Source of the DNA: Pleurotus djamor
Lineage: Eukaryota > Basidiomycota > Agaricomycetes > Agaricales > Pleurotaceae
Length of the DNA stretch: 33,132 nucleotides
Direction of reading: 5' to 3'
Assembly: GCA_029747585.1 (NCBI GenBank)
Contig: JAPEVF010000502.1
Span: 1-33,132 of the forward strand
Shown here: in pieces, positions 20,513 through 31,639 of the stretch
Layout of the letters: the number at the start of each line of letters is the position of its first letter
Numbering within the stretch: position 1 is the first letter of the stretch
The notes under the pieces: generated by a model
What the model was told of the DNA's origin: nothing
Databases searched by the model: none
The model's input: only the letters and a program-made list of their open reading frames with translations
Translations under genes and position numbers: made by a program

Positions 20513-21659
20513 ATGTCTGGTCAAGGAACGAAACGAAAACAAAGGTCTGGATTGACAGGCGTCGAATTGGAAGTGGCCATCCTGGCCCTCGATCAATTAG
20601 CCAAGAAATCACGAGAAGAAATGCAACGCAACCAAGGGCAAAACGAGGAAATTGACAACGTCCCTCTGGTCGATAAGGATGAAGAAGCCTCAGTTCTTGA
20701 CAAGATCGAAGCTTTGAGAAGAGTCTTGGAAGCAAGAACTGTCGGCCCACAGGCTCGTTCTATCAGTATTCTGTATGCAGAGTCATTCACCCCATGAGCC
20801 AGTCGTATAGCTTTTCCAGCATTAAGAATGAATTTCTCGAAGCAATGAATATCCGTCGTTCCGGCACCCTCGAGCTGAAGGTCGATGCCTCTGACCTTGC
20901 GGCGAAAATGGACAGTATTGGGAGTGATTCGCTCTGGACCCTAGACCTTCTGTTCAACCATCTTCTTCATCTTGAGAAACTCGTACCGCGATCCGTGCGT
21001 TGCCGGTTTTGTCACTGAATCCTGGGTGACTCAACTCTGCTTACTTGTCTAGAACGAAGCAGCAGCTCGTCTCTGGATTAACGCGTACTTTTATCGCATC
21101 TCGGCCATGATTCCGGAAGGCCAGAAAATGGGTCTGAGCATTGAACAAGTGGTCCCGTCTGTAACCCTGTCCAACAGGAGCCTGCACACTGTCTCCGGAT
21201 ATATCTATTATACAGCCTCTCCGGAAAATTTGCGTACGTCCGTTTCATCTCCTTTGTAAGCTTGTTTTTTCAGTGTTTGCCTAGCCGCTTTCTTGGATGC
21301 GCCCATATTGCGCCCAGATGACTCGTTGTTGTTTGTCTCAGAAGCGAAGGACTTCGTCGACCTGGGAAGGCACATCCCGCAGGCAATAGCTGAGATGCTT
21401 GGATGCGCAAGACGTTCAAAGTAATTTATGCATTTCCGCCTTCTGTACTCCCCTCACCGCCAGTTGCAGGAAAGAGATCATTAGGGGCGTTCTTACGGAT
21501 GGACGAAAGTGGATTTTCCTCATCCTTACCTTGCACAGCGACGGAAGCTTTTCTTTCATCCGGTCTGTAGAGATCAACGACCATAAAACTTTCACAAACG
21601 CACCTTCCCGGGCGGGGGTTTCATTGATCTCAGCAATCCTTGCTCATTGGGTATTTTGA
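20513..21659 (+). CDS. Probable PD-(D/E)XK nuclease-like fungal protein, gene 1
   Basis: Five exons: 20513-20772, 20820-20994, 21053-21233, 21285-21420 and 21470-21659, giving 313 residues. The N-terminus has a basic stretch (GTKRKQR) and a charged helix. The C-terminal half has SGYIYYTA (193-200), then DDSLLFVSEAKDF with Glu225-A-Lys227, then HIPQAIAEMLGCA and RGVLTDGRKWIFLILTL. This order (strand, ExK strand, HIPQAxAEM helix, GVLTNGxxWIF strand) is one I associate with an expanded Agaricomycete family with a restriction-endonuclease-like fold; this is from memory. An expected acidic residue in the GYxDY position appears as Tyr, so catalysis is doubtful. The first intron could end at 20810 or 20819 (same frame). 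A further 3' intron would give an HWWSLPDHP end near 21715. Confidence 0.6.
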
Positions 21660-22616
21660 GTGATTCTCTGACGTGAAGTGAACTGACACAGTGGTCGTTG
21701 CCAGATCATCCATAGTCATGAAGCGTTTGATGGAGCTACTGATTTTTTCGTCGTATAGTAGCCGGGTGCTTCAATCGATGGCTGGTTATGGGCATCTACC
21801 CCATTGTACTACTAATGACTCTTTCATCCATGGCTGAGAATATGATCTCCAATGAGTCCCTACGACACGGTAGCTGTGAGATCAACACATTGTGCAGCTG
21901 AACGTCTTTCTAGAGAGACTGTGTTGACACTAAGTACTACTACTACCCGGTTTGACACTCTGCATCTTCCACGTACTAAGAGCTTCCCCCAGGATAAAAG
22001 TGTGCTGTCACTGCAGCACCAAGACGGGTCGGATAGCCGCGTCGGACACACTCTGCGTAGATAAGATAACCTCGAACAATCTCAAGGTAGTCCATCCCCG
22101 TATTAGTGGACTCATTGATCTCGTTCCTCGGCGATGTCGGAGTCCCGACCTTTGGAGCAGATACAAGACAGTTGTTGGGTAAAGTAGCAACTGGGTTATA
22201 GAAAACAGTGTTTGCTTATGCCTAGAAAGTGGAAGTAAACCTCACATAGTGAATATACAAGTTGTGAAAGCTACTACTTACTCTGCCAGACGGTAAAGCA
22301 TCATTGACATTGGTCGTTACTTCGTCATTTAGTGCAGCACCTCAATGTTTGAGGCCTTACGCGATTGCGCTACAACCGATACCACACCCACGAAATTATG
22401 GGAAAATCGAGGAGAATGACTGGAAAGCCCGATACCGCTGACACATTGTCGGGGAAAACAGGGAATTGGGACCCTTGACGCTTGCAGCTTGAAGGGGCGA
22501 GGATGAGCGCTGCAGTGACTAGAGGGGTATAAATATACTCAGTGGCTAGAACGATAGGCAGGGAGAACGTGTAAAGCCCCCAGAAACTGACGTTCATACC
22601 AAAGGAATCACATCGA
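21660..22616. other. Intergenic, no gene seen
   Basis: Nearly 1 kb with only short unrelated frames. The right end carries the TATA box of SDR copy 3. No repeat of note was recognised. Confidence 0.45.
22528..22535 (+). promoter_or_regulatory. TATA box of SDR copy 3
   Basis: TATAAATA lies about 82-89 bp before the ATG at 22617. Confidence 0.5.
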
Positions 22617-23730
22617 ATGGCGATCGTAACCCCGAAGGTGTGGCTCAGTGCGTGCTTTCTCCTACTCAGGCATGATGATTTGATCTATTCAACGGTCTTG
22701 TTCAGTCACTGGAGCGTCATCAGGTATAGGAAAATCCCTCACCGAAGTGCTGCTCTCCAAAGGCGAAATTGTGGTAGCAACGGCAAGGAACCCGACTGTA
22801 CCCGCCCTGTCTTCCCTCCAACAAACCTACCCACCCACACGATTCCTCCCGTTGAAATGTGACGTCACCATCCCCAACCATATCAAAGGTGCTTTCGAAG
22901 CTGCGTTGAAGGAATACGGAAGGATTGACGTGGTAGTGAACAATGCCGGCGTGGCTCTGATTGCGGAAGTGGAAGGAGATGAACAGATCGAAACCGCCAG
23001 GAAGATGTTCGACGTGAATTTCTGGGGAGCTACGAAGGTTTCCACGGAAGCCGTGAAGGTGTTTAGAGAAGCGAATCCGCATGGAGTTGGGGGGAGGCTT
23101 ATCATCATTAGCTCTGGGACGGGAATCATGGGGGTGCCTGCGTCTGGGTTCTACAGTGCAAGGTGCGTGCCAGAGTCGTTTGCACAAAGATACTGTGCTT
23201 AAGCATCCGTTTCCATTCGCAGTAAACACGGTGAGCACTCGTACACTCGTACGCGAGTCCAGTTACTAATTCCAAGGCCTCGTGATCAGCGTTGGAAGGG
23301 GTTTCAAAAACTTTGGCCGCAGAGCTCGATCCTCAATGGAATATCAAGGTAAGGCAACTTGGCTCGGTAACGCGTCGGCAGTCACGGAAAGGCATCATTT
23401 CAGATAACGCTTGTAGAACTGGGATCATTCCATACGCGTATCATCGATCAAGAGGGTGGCATGCCTATCTTCCCTCGACATCCAGCATATGGGGACGAGC
23501 TAGCATCATACCAGCTCGTTCGCAAGCCTATTTCCGAAGGGATATTCGCTGGTGGGGATCCAAACAAGGCAGGGGAGAGAATTTACAAACTAGGGAGGCT
23601 CGCAGAGCCACCGCTGCATCTGCCTTTGGGGAAAGAGAGTAAACTTGGGATGGAGGCGGAGGTGAAGAAATTGAGTGGGATTTTGGAGGAGTTTGGGAGT
23701 TGGTCGGAGGGTTTGGAAGCTGAGATCTGA
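22617..23730 (+). CDS. Short-chain dehydrogenase/reductase, copy 3
   Basis: Five exons: 22617-22647, 22706-23162, 23223-23230, 23290-23348 and 23404-23730, giving 293 residues. Motifs: ITGASSGIG (the standard glycine motif), CDV, NNAG, Ser147 in ISSGTG, and Tyr160-S-A-S-Lys164. It is the most divergent of the three complete copies (for example DEQIETARKMFDVNFWGA where copies 1 and 2 have AETEQEE). It keeps the same intron positions, the 8-nt third exon and the 59-nt fourth exon. Predicted cytosolic NAD(P)-dependent oxidoreductase of unknown substrate. It has its own TATA box, so it is probably an independent transcription unit. Confidence 0.85.
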
Positions 23731-25448
23731 GAGTTGAACGTTTCAAATGTGCTTAGTAGGCGATGAAGCGGCAGAAATGGGACAAATACCTTTTCAGTAT
23801 GCCCTCGGACATGAGACGCCGATCTGCGTTAGCCTTGGATCTCAGATGGAGTTCGACGATCGGGTAAACAAGGAAGTAAACACTTGAAGCACGATCTGAG
23901 GCAGTTTCATCAACTGATTACGGAGACTCGCTTTTACAAACGCACCCAATGTCAATATCAATCGAAGATAGTACGTCCGCGCCAAAATAATAGCTACCTA
24001 GACATACTCAGTTGAGAATCAATTTTGAGCGGTAAGGATTGAACTTGACCTACCTGCCCTTGTTGGAGGCGTACTTACAGAAGGAACGGTAGAAAACCCA
24101 GGTTTGTTTCCTGCAAGGCATTGTTTCAAGATGGGCTCTCTCGGGATGTCTTCTCGATACATCCGCTTCATCCCTCCGTGACGTTCGGGACATTATTGCA
24201 GCATCCAAGGCGAGAGGAGTCAGGACCTTCATGGAGCCGCGGTACTGGTGACTTGGGCCTACAGTCGAACGCACACAATGAATCACATAACTTTGGGTAT
24301 TAGGCCGCAGAATCTTTCAACAACTTGTTGAACAAGGAAGTAAACTGGCACCTGTGTTGACAGCAAATGAACACGGACACCCACCCGGATATTTACGCGC
24401 ATGGTTCTAAGATAAGCCTCTTCAGGGCGTGTTTTGTCAGTCTTTCGTCGACACATGAACCGAAGAGGGTGTCTCCTCCCTGTCTGCGCCGTCCTTGGCT
24501 CCACCGTGTGGACGCTCTGACTCGCCTGCCCAGCACTTTCAGCTCAGGCACGAAGCTGGCGCCCTCGAAGCGCCCATAAACATTCATGTGTTCATCAACA
24601 ATCATGATGAGCTGGGAATGTCTTGGTCCCGTCAAAACGTACTGTAGTATTTCAATCAATTCGTCAGTCACGCGTCACAAAGACCCGCAAAATGACGAAA
24701 TTTCGGCGCTGTCACGGGTCACAGAAGCAAGTGACGAATGGATTTTCGAAGAAAATTCGCCAAAATTTCCGAAAATATTCATTTTTCCGATTTTGCTTCG
24801 AGTTTTCTCTCTTAAAAACAGTTGCTCACCAGTTTTCCGGCGCGCTGCGCTGTGCCTGTAACTGTTTTGGCCCCATTCACCCCGAATTTGCAAGTAGGTT
24901 GACGAAAAATTGCCCATGTCACGGGCTGCTGGCCAAACTGACGAATTGTTCACCAGATTTTCGTGGTCACGGTCACAAGGGGGTGACGAATTGATCGAAA
25001 TACTACAGTACAACAGACCTCGGCGGCAGACTAATGAAGACGTACAGATGAGAAAGTACTCTTTTTGCCAACCCCCCTCACCGAAACTCTTTTGCATGAT
25101 GCAAAACGAAAACTTGATGGTATGAAACGATATCCTCAATACGATACAAAACTTTTCGAGTTTCCTAGCGTTTCGGGAACGGCCCTAGCGTGCCCTTGCC
25201 TGATATGGAGAATTCGAGGGCAGTGTCGGCAAGGGAACCGCCGCTGCCAAGCAGGAATGTATAATATAACACGTAGCGGAGTTTGCCAGGTCAAATTTCA
25301 ACCAGCCCCAGGACGACTTTTCTTCTCCAACTTCCTTCTTCTCCCCCTCATCATCGTTCTCATCGTTGTGCACGAGTCTTTCCTTTCAAGCTCTCCGTCT
25401 TAGACAACACATTCCCTTTAGCTTGCACAACTACCCACAACGATCAAC
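23731..25448. other. Intergenic with a MITE; no firm gene
   Basis: About 1.7 kb. It contains the inverted-repeat element at 24642-25008. The minus strand at 24390-24640 reads a mildly coding-like peptide (HSQLIMIVDEHMNVYGRFEG) that stops being open beyond the element, perhaps a gene or transposon fragment, but I cannot assign it. A 14-bp sequence ACAAGGAAGTAAAC occurs twice (near 23868 and 24332). Confidence 0.45.
24642..25008. mobile_element. Non-autonomous inverted-repeat element (MITE) with TA target duplication
   Basis: The ends are inverted repeats of about 25 bp with one mismatch: left CTGTAGTATTTCAATCAATT..., right (reverse complement) CTGTAGTATTTCGATCAATT..., both continuing CGTCA. 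Each end is flanked by TA (24640-24641 and 25009-25010). The 367-bp interior encodes nothing convincing and carries several GTCACGG-type subterminal repeats. TA duplications and terminal repeats of this size fit a Tc1/mariner-type MITE mobilised in trans; the parent element is not in the window. Confidence 0.75.
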
Positions 25449-26234
25449 ATGTTCTTCGCCGTTGCTCTCGCTGCCCTCCCACTCTTTGCTCAGTGTTCGT
25501 AAAGGTTTTTCTTCTGAAGAAAGCGAACCTTGGGCTCATTTTGTTCTTGTTTTTCAGCCGTTTCTGCGGGAGCATGCACCAGGCAATACACCATCAACGC
25601 CGGTGATATCTGTGACCGTATCTCCGCTGCGAAGAACGTTTCTACGTACGTTATTCGTCCCTCATCTCATTCCGTCGTGGAAAGCTAATTCGCTTCTTAG
25701 GTATCAACTCGCCACTGTCAACCACGGTATCATTGATTCTGCCTGCTCAAACTTGCAAATCGGCGCTACCATCTGCTTGGGATATGAGGGCGAAGATTGC
25801 TCCACCACCTACGTCGTCAAGCCAGATGACACCTGTAGCCAGATTGCTGCTGCTCATGGCATCAACAGCACCATCCTTTACGGCAACAACCCCCAAATTA
25901 ACGATGGCTGCACTAACATCTACGTAGGAGAGGTGGGTGTCGTTTGTGTCAGTTGATGCAGGGTCAGAAAAAATTAACACATGTTCCATTTTAGGTTCTT
26001 TGCGTCGCTGGAACTGTTCAATGCCCCCCACCCCCCGCTGGTGCCCCCAAGTCTGAGCTCCCTGCCGCTGTCATCCCCACCACCGCTGCCCCAGCCAACA
26101 CCAAGAGCGTCCCTCCTCCCGCTCCCAAATCCCCTGAGCCCAAGCCCGCCCCTGCTCCTCCCGTCCCCGCCCCCGCTCCTGCCAACCAATTCGATGATGA
26201 CGATGAGGATCTTCCTTACTGCGATGAGCTCTAA
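25449..26234 (+). CDS. Secreted two-LysM-domain protein
   Basis: Four exons: 25449-25494, 25558-25645, 25701-25932 and 25995-26234, giving 201 residues. A signal peptide (MFFAVALAALPLFAQSVSAG) is followed by two LysM domains: about 22-72 (CTRQYTINAGDICDRISAAK ... LQIGATICLG) and about 76-128 (TYVVKPDDTCSQIAAAHGI ... GEVLCVAG). Each has the YxVxxGDTC-type start and paired cysteines. The tail is Pro/Ala/Lys-rich and ends in an acidic patch (FDDDDEDLPYCDEL). LysM domains bind chitin or other GlcNAc polymers; fungal secreted versions act at the cell wall or mask chitin from other organisms. The first donor is a weak GTTCGT, chosen because it alone restores the frame across the signal peptide. Confidence 0.85.
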
Positions 26235-27056
26235 GTGCTTCATGTCCCCCCTCGTCCGTCATGTCACGATAGCTTTGTTTGATGCGTAGACTTCCTCATG
26301 TTACAGGGCAAGGGCAAGCTCGCTTCTTTTTTGGTTTTTGGGAGGCTCGGCTGGATCGGTTTTTCAAAATGCGTTATTTCTTAATGATTGCGAGTATCTG
26401 CCCTTGTTCCTTCCCTCTTACCTCCTCCTTGCTACCCGCAACGATACGGCTATCGACCTACATACTCTCGCATATTCCCCTCATCTATCCCTCATCATCG
26501 TTTACCCATTTATACCTCCCTGTGGTTGGATCTTACTTACCCACTTAGTTTAGTTGAAACCGTTGAATTGAATTCAGAATCAGACATATATCCTTCCTTA
26601 TTCTAAGGCCTATCGCCCGGCTTCTATCTTAGCGCGTCGCGTGATAGAACAGAATATCCACGTGATCTTGAACGTGGATTGGGGCTGGGCGCCAAATTGA
26701 AATTACTTCTGAGACAGTGAGACCTGTACCACTTCCATCGTTGACCCCGACAGTGACATCCACTATCGACAAGCCTAGGAGGGAAGGATTTCTTGCTGTT
26801 ACTATCAGAGATCATGCCGCCAGGTGTACCCAATCTCGTATGTTCTTGAAAATCGTTCTATCTCCTCTTCGCTTACTCATTACCTCGTCTCGGCGCGCAT
26901 CTTTGAATTACTTTTACTCTCTGTCACATCTGTTGCGACCCTCTTTTTCGCGACTCTGCACACAATGATATCGACGACTTCCGACTGAACAAACTCGAAC
27001 CTGGCATCTATTACCGCCACTGTACTGGAACTTATCCTCTTGATTCCAAACCGAAG
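26235..27056. other. Intergenic between the LysM and E2 genes
   Basis: 3' UTR of the LysM gene followed by the upstream region of the E2 gene. Frames here are T-rich or short, and none shows domain or splice support. An upstream exon of the E2 gene is not excluded. Confidence 0.4.
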
Positions 27057-28225
<1,169 letters not shown>

Positions 28226-28969
28226 TGTCTTTTTGGAAATTTTGGTTGTTCTGATTCATGCACATGCGTCATGGAGCTGGGGTTATATGTTTTTTCTAGG
28301 CTCGACAAACACGGAGACGGTCACTCGGATCGGGGAAATACGTCCCAAGGCACCGAGTTGGACGGGCTTTGTTTCAGTCGACGTCGGGTCATCGCCTTGA
28401 ATGTAACATATGAAGAGTACGACAACAGCCAAGCTCACTTGACAGGAACCGCCACCAACTAGACCAAGGATAGTTTCTTCTCGCGATTGTATCATCAGTA
28501 CCATAAGTATACCATATTGCTACACTTCGACATCATCGAAATGTCTATACGATTCTCACTTGTATCTTCCAATCATATAAATTTCCCCTCTCCCTTGCGA
28601 TTACCCGGAGCTGACGAGGAGAACACAGAACATAGGAAATTGTAGAAGTTTTCTGACCGTGGCGCGTTCCCCCTGATCATGAGTACCACTTGGTCAAAGA
28701 CTGTGAATTTGAGTCGTAAACGGCCATATTCGGTCGATGTTTAGGGACGGATCTACGAAGACTCGGAGGTCGGTGGCGACATATTTGCAACGGATTTGAC
28801 ATTCCGAGTGCCAGACCGGCGTGACTGGCCTTTCGGATCTTCATCGACTCCCATACCTTGAACCTACATAAACCCTCCTTTCTCCTCGTCGTACCCTCAC
28901 AGCACTTGTCTTCTCTCCTCAACACCCAACTTCCTCAAACCCCCTACACCACTTACCACCCATAAAACA
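28226..28969. other. Intergenic between the E2 and DUF3602 genes
   Basis: No supportable gene. Small frames on both strands lack domains. The stretch just before 28970 is C/T-rich, as expected of a fungal 5' leader. Confidence 0.45.
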
Positions 28970-29521
28970 ATGACCGATCGCTCCGTCTCTCGTGGCCGCG
29001 AAGTCTACGTACGTTCTCCCGTCTTAGCCCCTTCTCAGAGCCTCGCTTAAGCTCCTATTCTTCAGACCTCCACCGGCAGAGGTGGTTTGGGAAACATCCG
29101 TCATGCTTCTCAGTCTCGCGATCGTGCTGAGCCAGAGCCCGTCCTCAACAGAGGCAGAGAGCCCGCCATTAGCCCAGCTTTCCAACCAACCTACTCCACC
29201 GGACGCGGCGGAGCAGGAAACATCCGCTCTCCCTCTCGCGATCCCCTTCCAGCCGCTGTCAACGACCCCCGAGAGGCTGAGATCTTGAAGCAACGTAGCG
29301 AGGAAGAGGGTGTTGTACGTCCTTTGTCTTGTTGTTCTCCAAATGAATCTAATCTAATCTCTGCTAAATTTTAGCACTCCACTGGCCGTGGTGGTCTTGG
29401 CAACATCAACCGCTCTCGCTCTCGCAACCCCACCGATTCTACTCGCACTGCGCTCTCCCCACAGAGGCACTCTGAGAGCGACATCAGCGAGGAAGATGAT
29501 GTCAAGAAGCAGAGCACCTGA
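28970..29521 (+). CDS. DUF3602-type protein with three GRGGxGNI repeats
   Basis: Three exons: 28970-29008, 29066-29314 and 29375-29521, giving 144 residues. The motif STGRGGLGNI / STGRGGAGNI / STGRGGLGNI occurs three times (about residues 15, 63 and 98), each followed by a Ser/Arg stretch. This is the hallmark of the fungal DUF3602 family as I recall it. Introns fall just before the first and third repeats, so exons match repeat units. The protein is hydrophilic, with many Ser/Arg/Pro residues and likely phosphorylation sites, and an acidic C-terminus (SDISEEDDVKKQST). There is no signal peptide or membrane span. Family function is unknown. Confidence 0.8.
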
Positions 29522-29816
29522 GCATCAGAGCACCTGACAAGCCCAGACGCCCTGCCTCCCTAACCAGAAGCACGTTTCTACATTTTCCCACTACCTGTCG
29601 GAAAAGAAAACACACGTTCGATGTCCGTTGTACCTATCCACGCATACCAAGTATCTACGCTACAAATTGTATGTTATAATCTGTAAATCCAAAATCTGAT
29701 TGAGGGATCTTCCCTCTGACCCAAGGCCCAAGGGGTCACACAAAATTTATCTACCCTGCGTGCGAAACATCTTCCATATATAGGCATTTGTCATCGCGAC
29801 ATCTAGCCTCTACACT
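29522..29816. other. Intergenic between the DUF3602 gene and the gene at 29817
   Basis: 3' region of the DUF3602 gene and promoter of the next gene, with a TATA-like sequence at 29777. Nothing else was seen. Confidence 0.4.
29777..29782 (+). promoter_or_regulatory. TATA-like element before the gene at 29817
   Basis: TATATA lies 35-40 bp before the ATG at 29817, a short but usable distance. Confidence 0.3.
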
Positions 29817-30390
29817 ATGGCCTCCTCTTCCTCGGTCGATCGACCCCATCCTGGCACGCGTTCCTTACCTGGAACTCAAATCCGACGCACTCAGGGTGGT
29901 ACTGGAAGCTGGGAATCAGACGCGTACAAGCGACGAGCCACTTACCCATTGAGTCTCGCATTCACGACGCTTACAACGGATTGAAATTGTTTCGTCCTTC
30001 TTTTCTTCGTCTGTCACCACCACACCACAGCCTGTGCACTCTTTCAGTGCTTCAAGAAGCCGGGCACGTCGACGACTCGTCATCGCCGCGAACCATCAAA
30101 TTGAAGGTCTCCTCGTTATCGGTACCTCGGAGCGTTTTCTTGGTCTTTTTTAGGAGTGTCTGCACTGGTGTTGCAGGTTCGGAGGAAGGATGGCTTGCCT
30201 ATGATCAAAAGTGAGTCCTCTATCCGATGTGGTGCGCTCCAAGGCTGACCTCATCGATATCTCTTGGCTCAGGACTTTCGCGTCTCTGTCTCCGCGCCTC
30301 TCCTTCCTGGCCACTGGGCTCGATTCCAAGGTTAGAGCTACTTGAAACTTCATCTTCTCTTTTCAGACCACTGTCTTCGAAATTACATAA
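29817..30390 (+). CDS. Hypothetical gene, middle structure unresolved
   Basis: The first exon starts at ATG 29817 (MASSSSVDRPHPGTRSLPGT) and is open to 29984. A second frame, open at least from 29981 to 30210, joins cleanly to 30273-30330 and 30367-30390 through GT..AG introns, giving a coherent end: GSEEGWLAYDQK-TFASLSPRLSFLATGLDSK-TTVFEIT. Linking the first and second frames needs an intron or a sequence correction. One option is donor GTACAA after ESDA (near 29923) to an acceptor CCACAG near 30029, which has the right phase. No family was recognised. The gene converges with the minus-strand gene ending at 30450, leaving 59 bp between stops. Confidence 0.4.
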
Positions 30391-30449
30391 TGAAACCATG
30401 ACAAATGCGTGCGCGATATTCGTCATTCAGAATCAACGGTCCCAGACAT

Positions 30450-31343
30450 CTAATTTATGCTGAACGGGATTGCGTTGTCAGCCAACGACGTACACTGAAG
30501 AAGAACAGAAGCAAAACACACCATTAGTTGCTTGAAAGCTTGGAAGCACTGAAAAACTACAGCCCTGTCGTTAAGGTGTTTCATGCCACTGTGGTAAAAC
30601 GCAAGTGGGTTGTCAACGGGAGGGAGGAATTTCTCCACATTGGTAGACTTCTCGGGGTATTGGCCGGTGGCGAGGGCGATTATTAACCCTTTGGTCACGG
30701 TGATCTTGTAGAATGTAGGCGTAGAGCCGACAAGTGTTATACCGGGGAAGGTCATCTTGTCAAGCAACGGGACCCTCGCACGGGACCGGACAGCGTTGTT
30801 TTCCGCAAAAGCCGCACAGGCTGCCGCAAAAATAGGTGGCGCTACCAAGTTGACCAAGTTCGTGGTGAGCGGGGCTGCATTGAGATCAAGATGGCAGCGT
30901 ACCTTGTCTTCCTGGACGAGTAAAACGTATTGCGCCCCCAACCCTATGCGCCGCATCACACAAATGTCCGTCTTTGCGTCGACGCGTTGGCCACACATAG
31001 TAAAATTCAACTCTCGGCGAGAATGAATAACACGTTTACCGCTATCGTATCCCAATAACTCCAACAAGAAACGCGCAAAATCATCGACGGATGACTCTTG
31101 TCCAGGCGTCAAGGACATAGCGTCCTCTAGGAGAGCAAAGAAGCTCCATTCTACCTTCTCCAAGTCCTCATCGTCCGGCATCCCTTCGGTTTGAAGGATA
31201 ACATCGGAAACCCCAGGAGGAGGAAGCTGGTCAATCCCGAAGAATGTTTGAATATCCGTATCGACAACCGTGATGTTGAATGCAATCAGCTCGTTGTCCG
31301 TCCAGGAGCTACCGGACTTAGCAGAGCGTATAATCGATGCCAT
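30450..31343 (-). CDS. Probable PD-(D/E)XK nuclease-like fungal protein, gene 2
   Basis: An intronless minus-strand frame of 297 residues from ATG 31343 (MASIIRSAKSG). The frame is open to an upstream ATG at 31463, but that extension is Pro/Ser/Arg-rich and leader-like. Core features: FARFLLELLGYD (89-100), RRELNFTMCG (109-118), VDAKTDICVM (121-130), then LLVQEDKV (141-148) with Glu145-D-Lys147, then PGITLVGSTPTFYKITVT and a C-terminal VFQCFQAFK helix. An acidic residue (Asp122 or Asp126) followed by an ExK strand is the PD-(D/E)XK arrangement. Members of this type are numerous in mushroom genomes as I recall; their role is not established. Here the putative active-site residues look intact. 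A 27-nt in-frame GT..AG stretch near the end is read as exon. Confidence 0.6.
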   Translation of the reverse strand: MASIIRSAKSGSSWTDNELIAFNITVVDTDIQTFFGIDQLPPPGVSDVILQTEGMPDDEDLEKVEWSFFALLEDAMSLTPGQESSVDDFARFLLELLGYDSGKRVIHSRRELNFTMCGQRVDAKTDICVMRRIGLGAQYVLLVQEDKVRCHLDLNAAPLTTNLVNLVAPPIFAAACAAFAENNAVRSRARVPLLDKMTFPGITLVGSTPTFYKITVTKGLIIALATGQYPEKSTNVEKFLPPVDNPLAFYHSGMKHLNDRAVVFQCFQAFKQLMVCFASVLLQCTSLADNAIPFSIN

Positions 31344-31639
31344 GGCTCTGTGTGTTGAAGTATCTGGGTGAGAAGAAAGAACAAGAAATGGTGGCGGACA
31401 AAGTCTTCCAGACGTGGGCTTCGGATCGCGGACCTCGTTCCTCTGTCCCTGACTCCTGTGCATCCGGAGCGCCCAATGTCCAGTTTCGGCCAGGTCTCAG
31501 CTTCAACTTGTCTCTGACGATGTTGTCAAGTTCAACTCACTGCCTCGCCGTCAGAGTACACAATGCCTAGCTCGCACCCCGACTTCAGCACCATCTAGAA
31601 TGAATGATTCGCAACAGTTGACTCATCTTATCAGCATCC
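31344..31639. other. Upstream region of the minus-strand REase-like gene
   Basis: Spacer between the start of the minus-strand gene and the SDR relic. It contains the in-frame upstream ATG at 31463 discussed there. No other feature was seen. Confidence 0.35.

Noticed and set aside
5436..23730. P450 plus SDR copies as a secondary-metabolite cluster
   Set aside because: No terpene, polyketide or peptide synthase, transporter or pathway regulator is visible, and housekeeping genes (COX8, F-box) are interspersed.
24390..24671. Minus-strand peptide HSQLIMIVDEHMNVYGRFEG and continuation
   Set aside because: Mildly coding-like, but I could not extend it on either side with convincing splice sites or name a family, so it is only mentioned as a possible fragment.
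24675..25139. 154-residue minus-strand frame
   Set aside because: It runs through the MITE and both of its ends; its peptide simply reads the inverted repeats.
25974..26243. Gly/Arg-rich minus-strand frame
   Set aside because: It is the antisense of the Pro/Ala-rich tail of the LysM gene.
31344..31463. Upstream ATG extension of the REase-like gene 2
   Set aside because: The added 40 residues are Pro/Ser/Arg-rich and leader-like; the ATG at 31343 precedes the recognisable domain more naturally.
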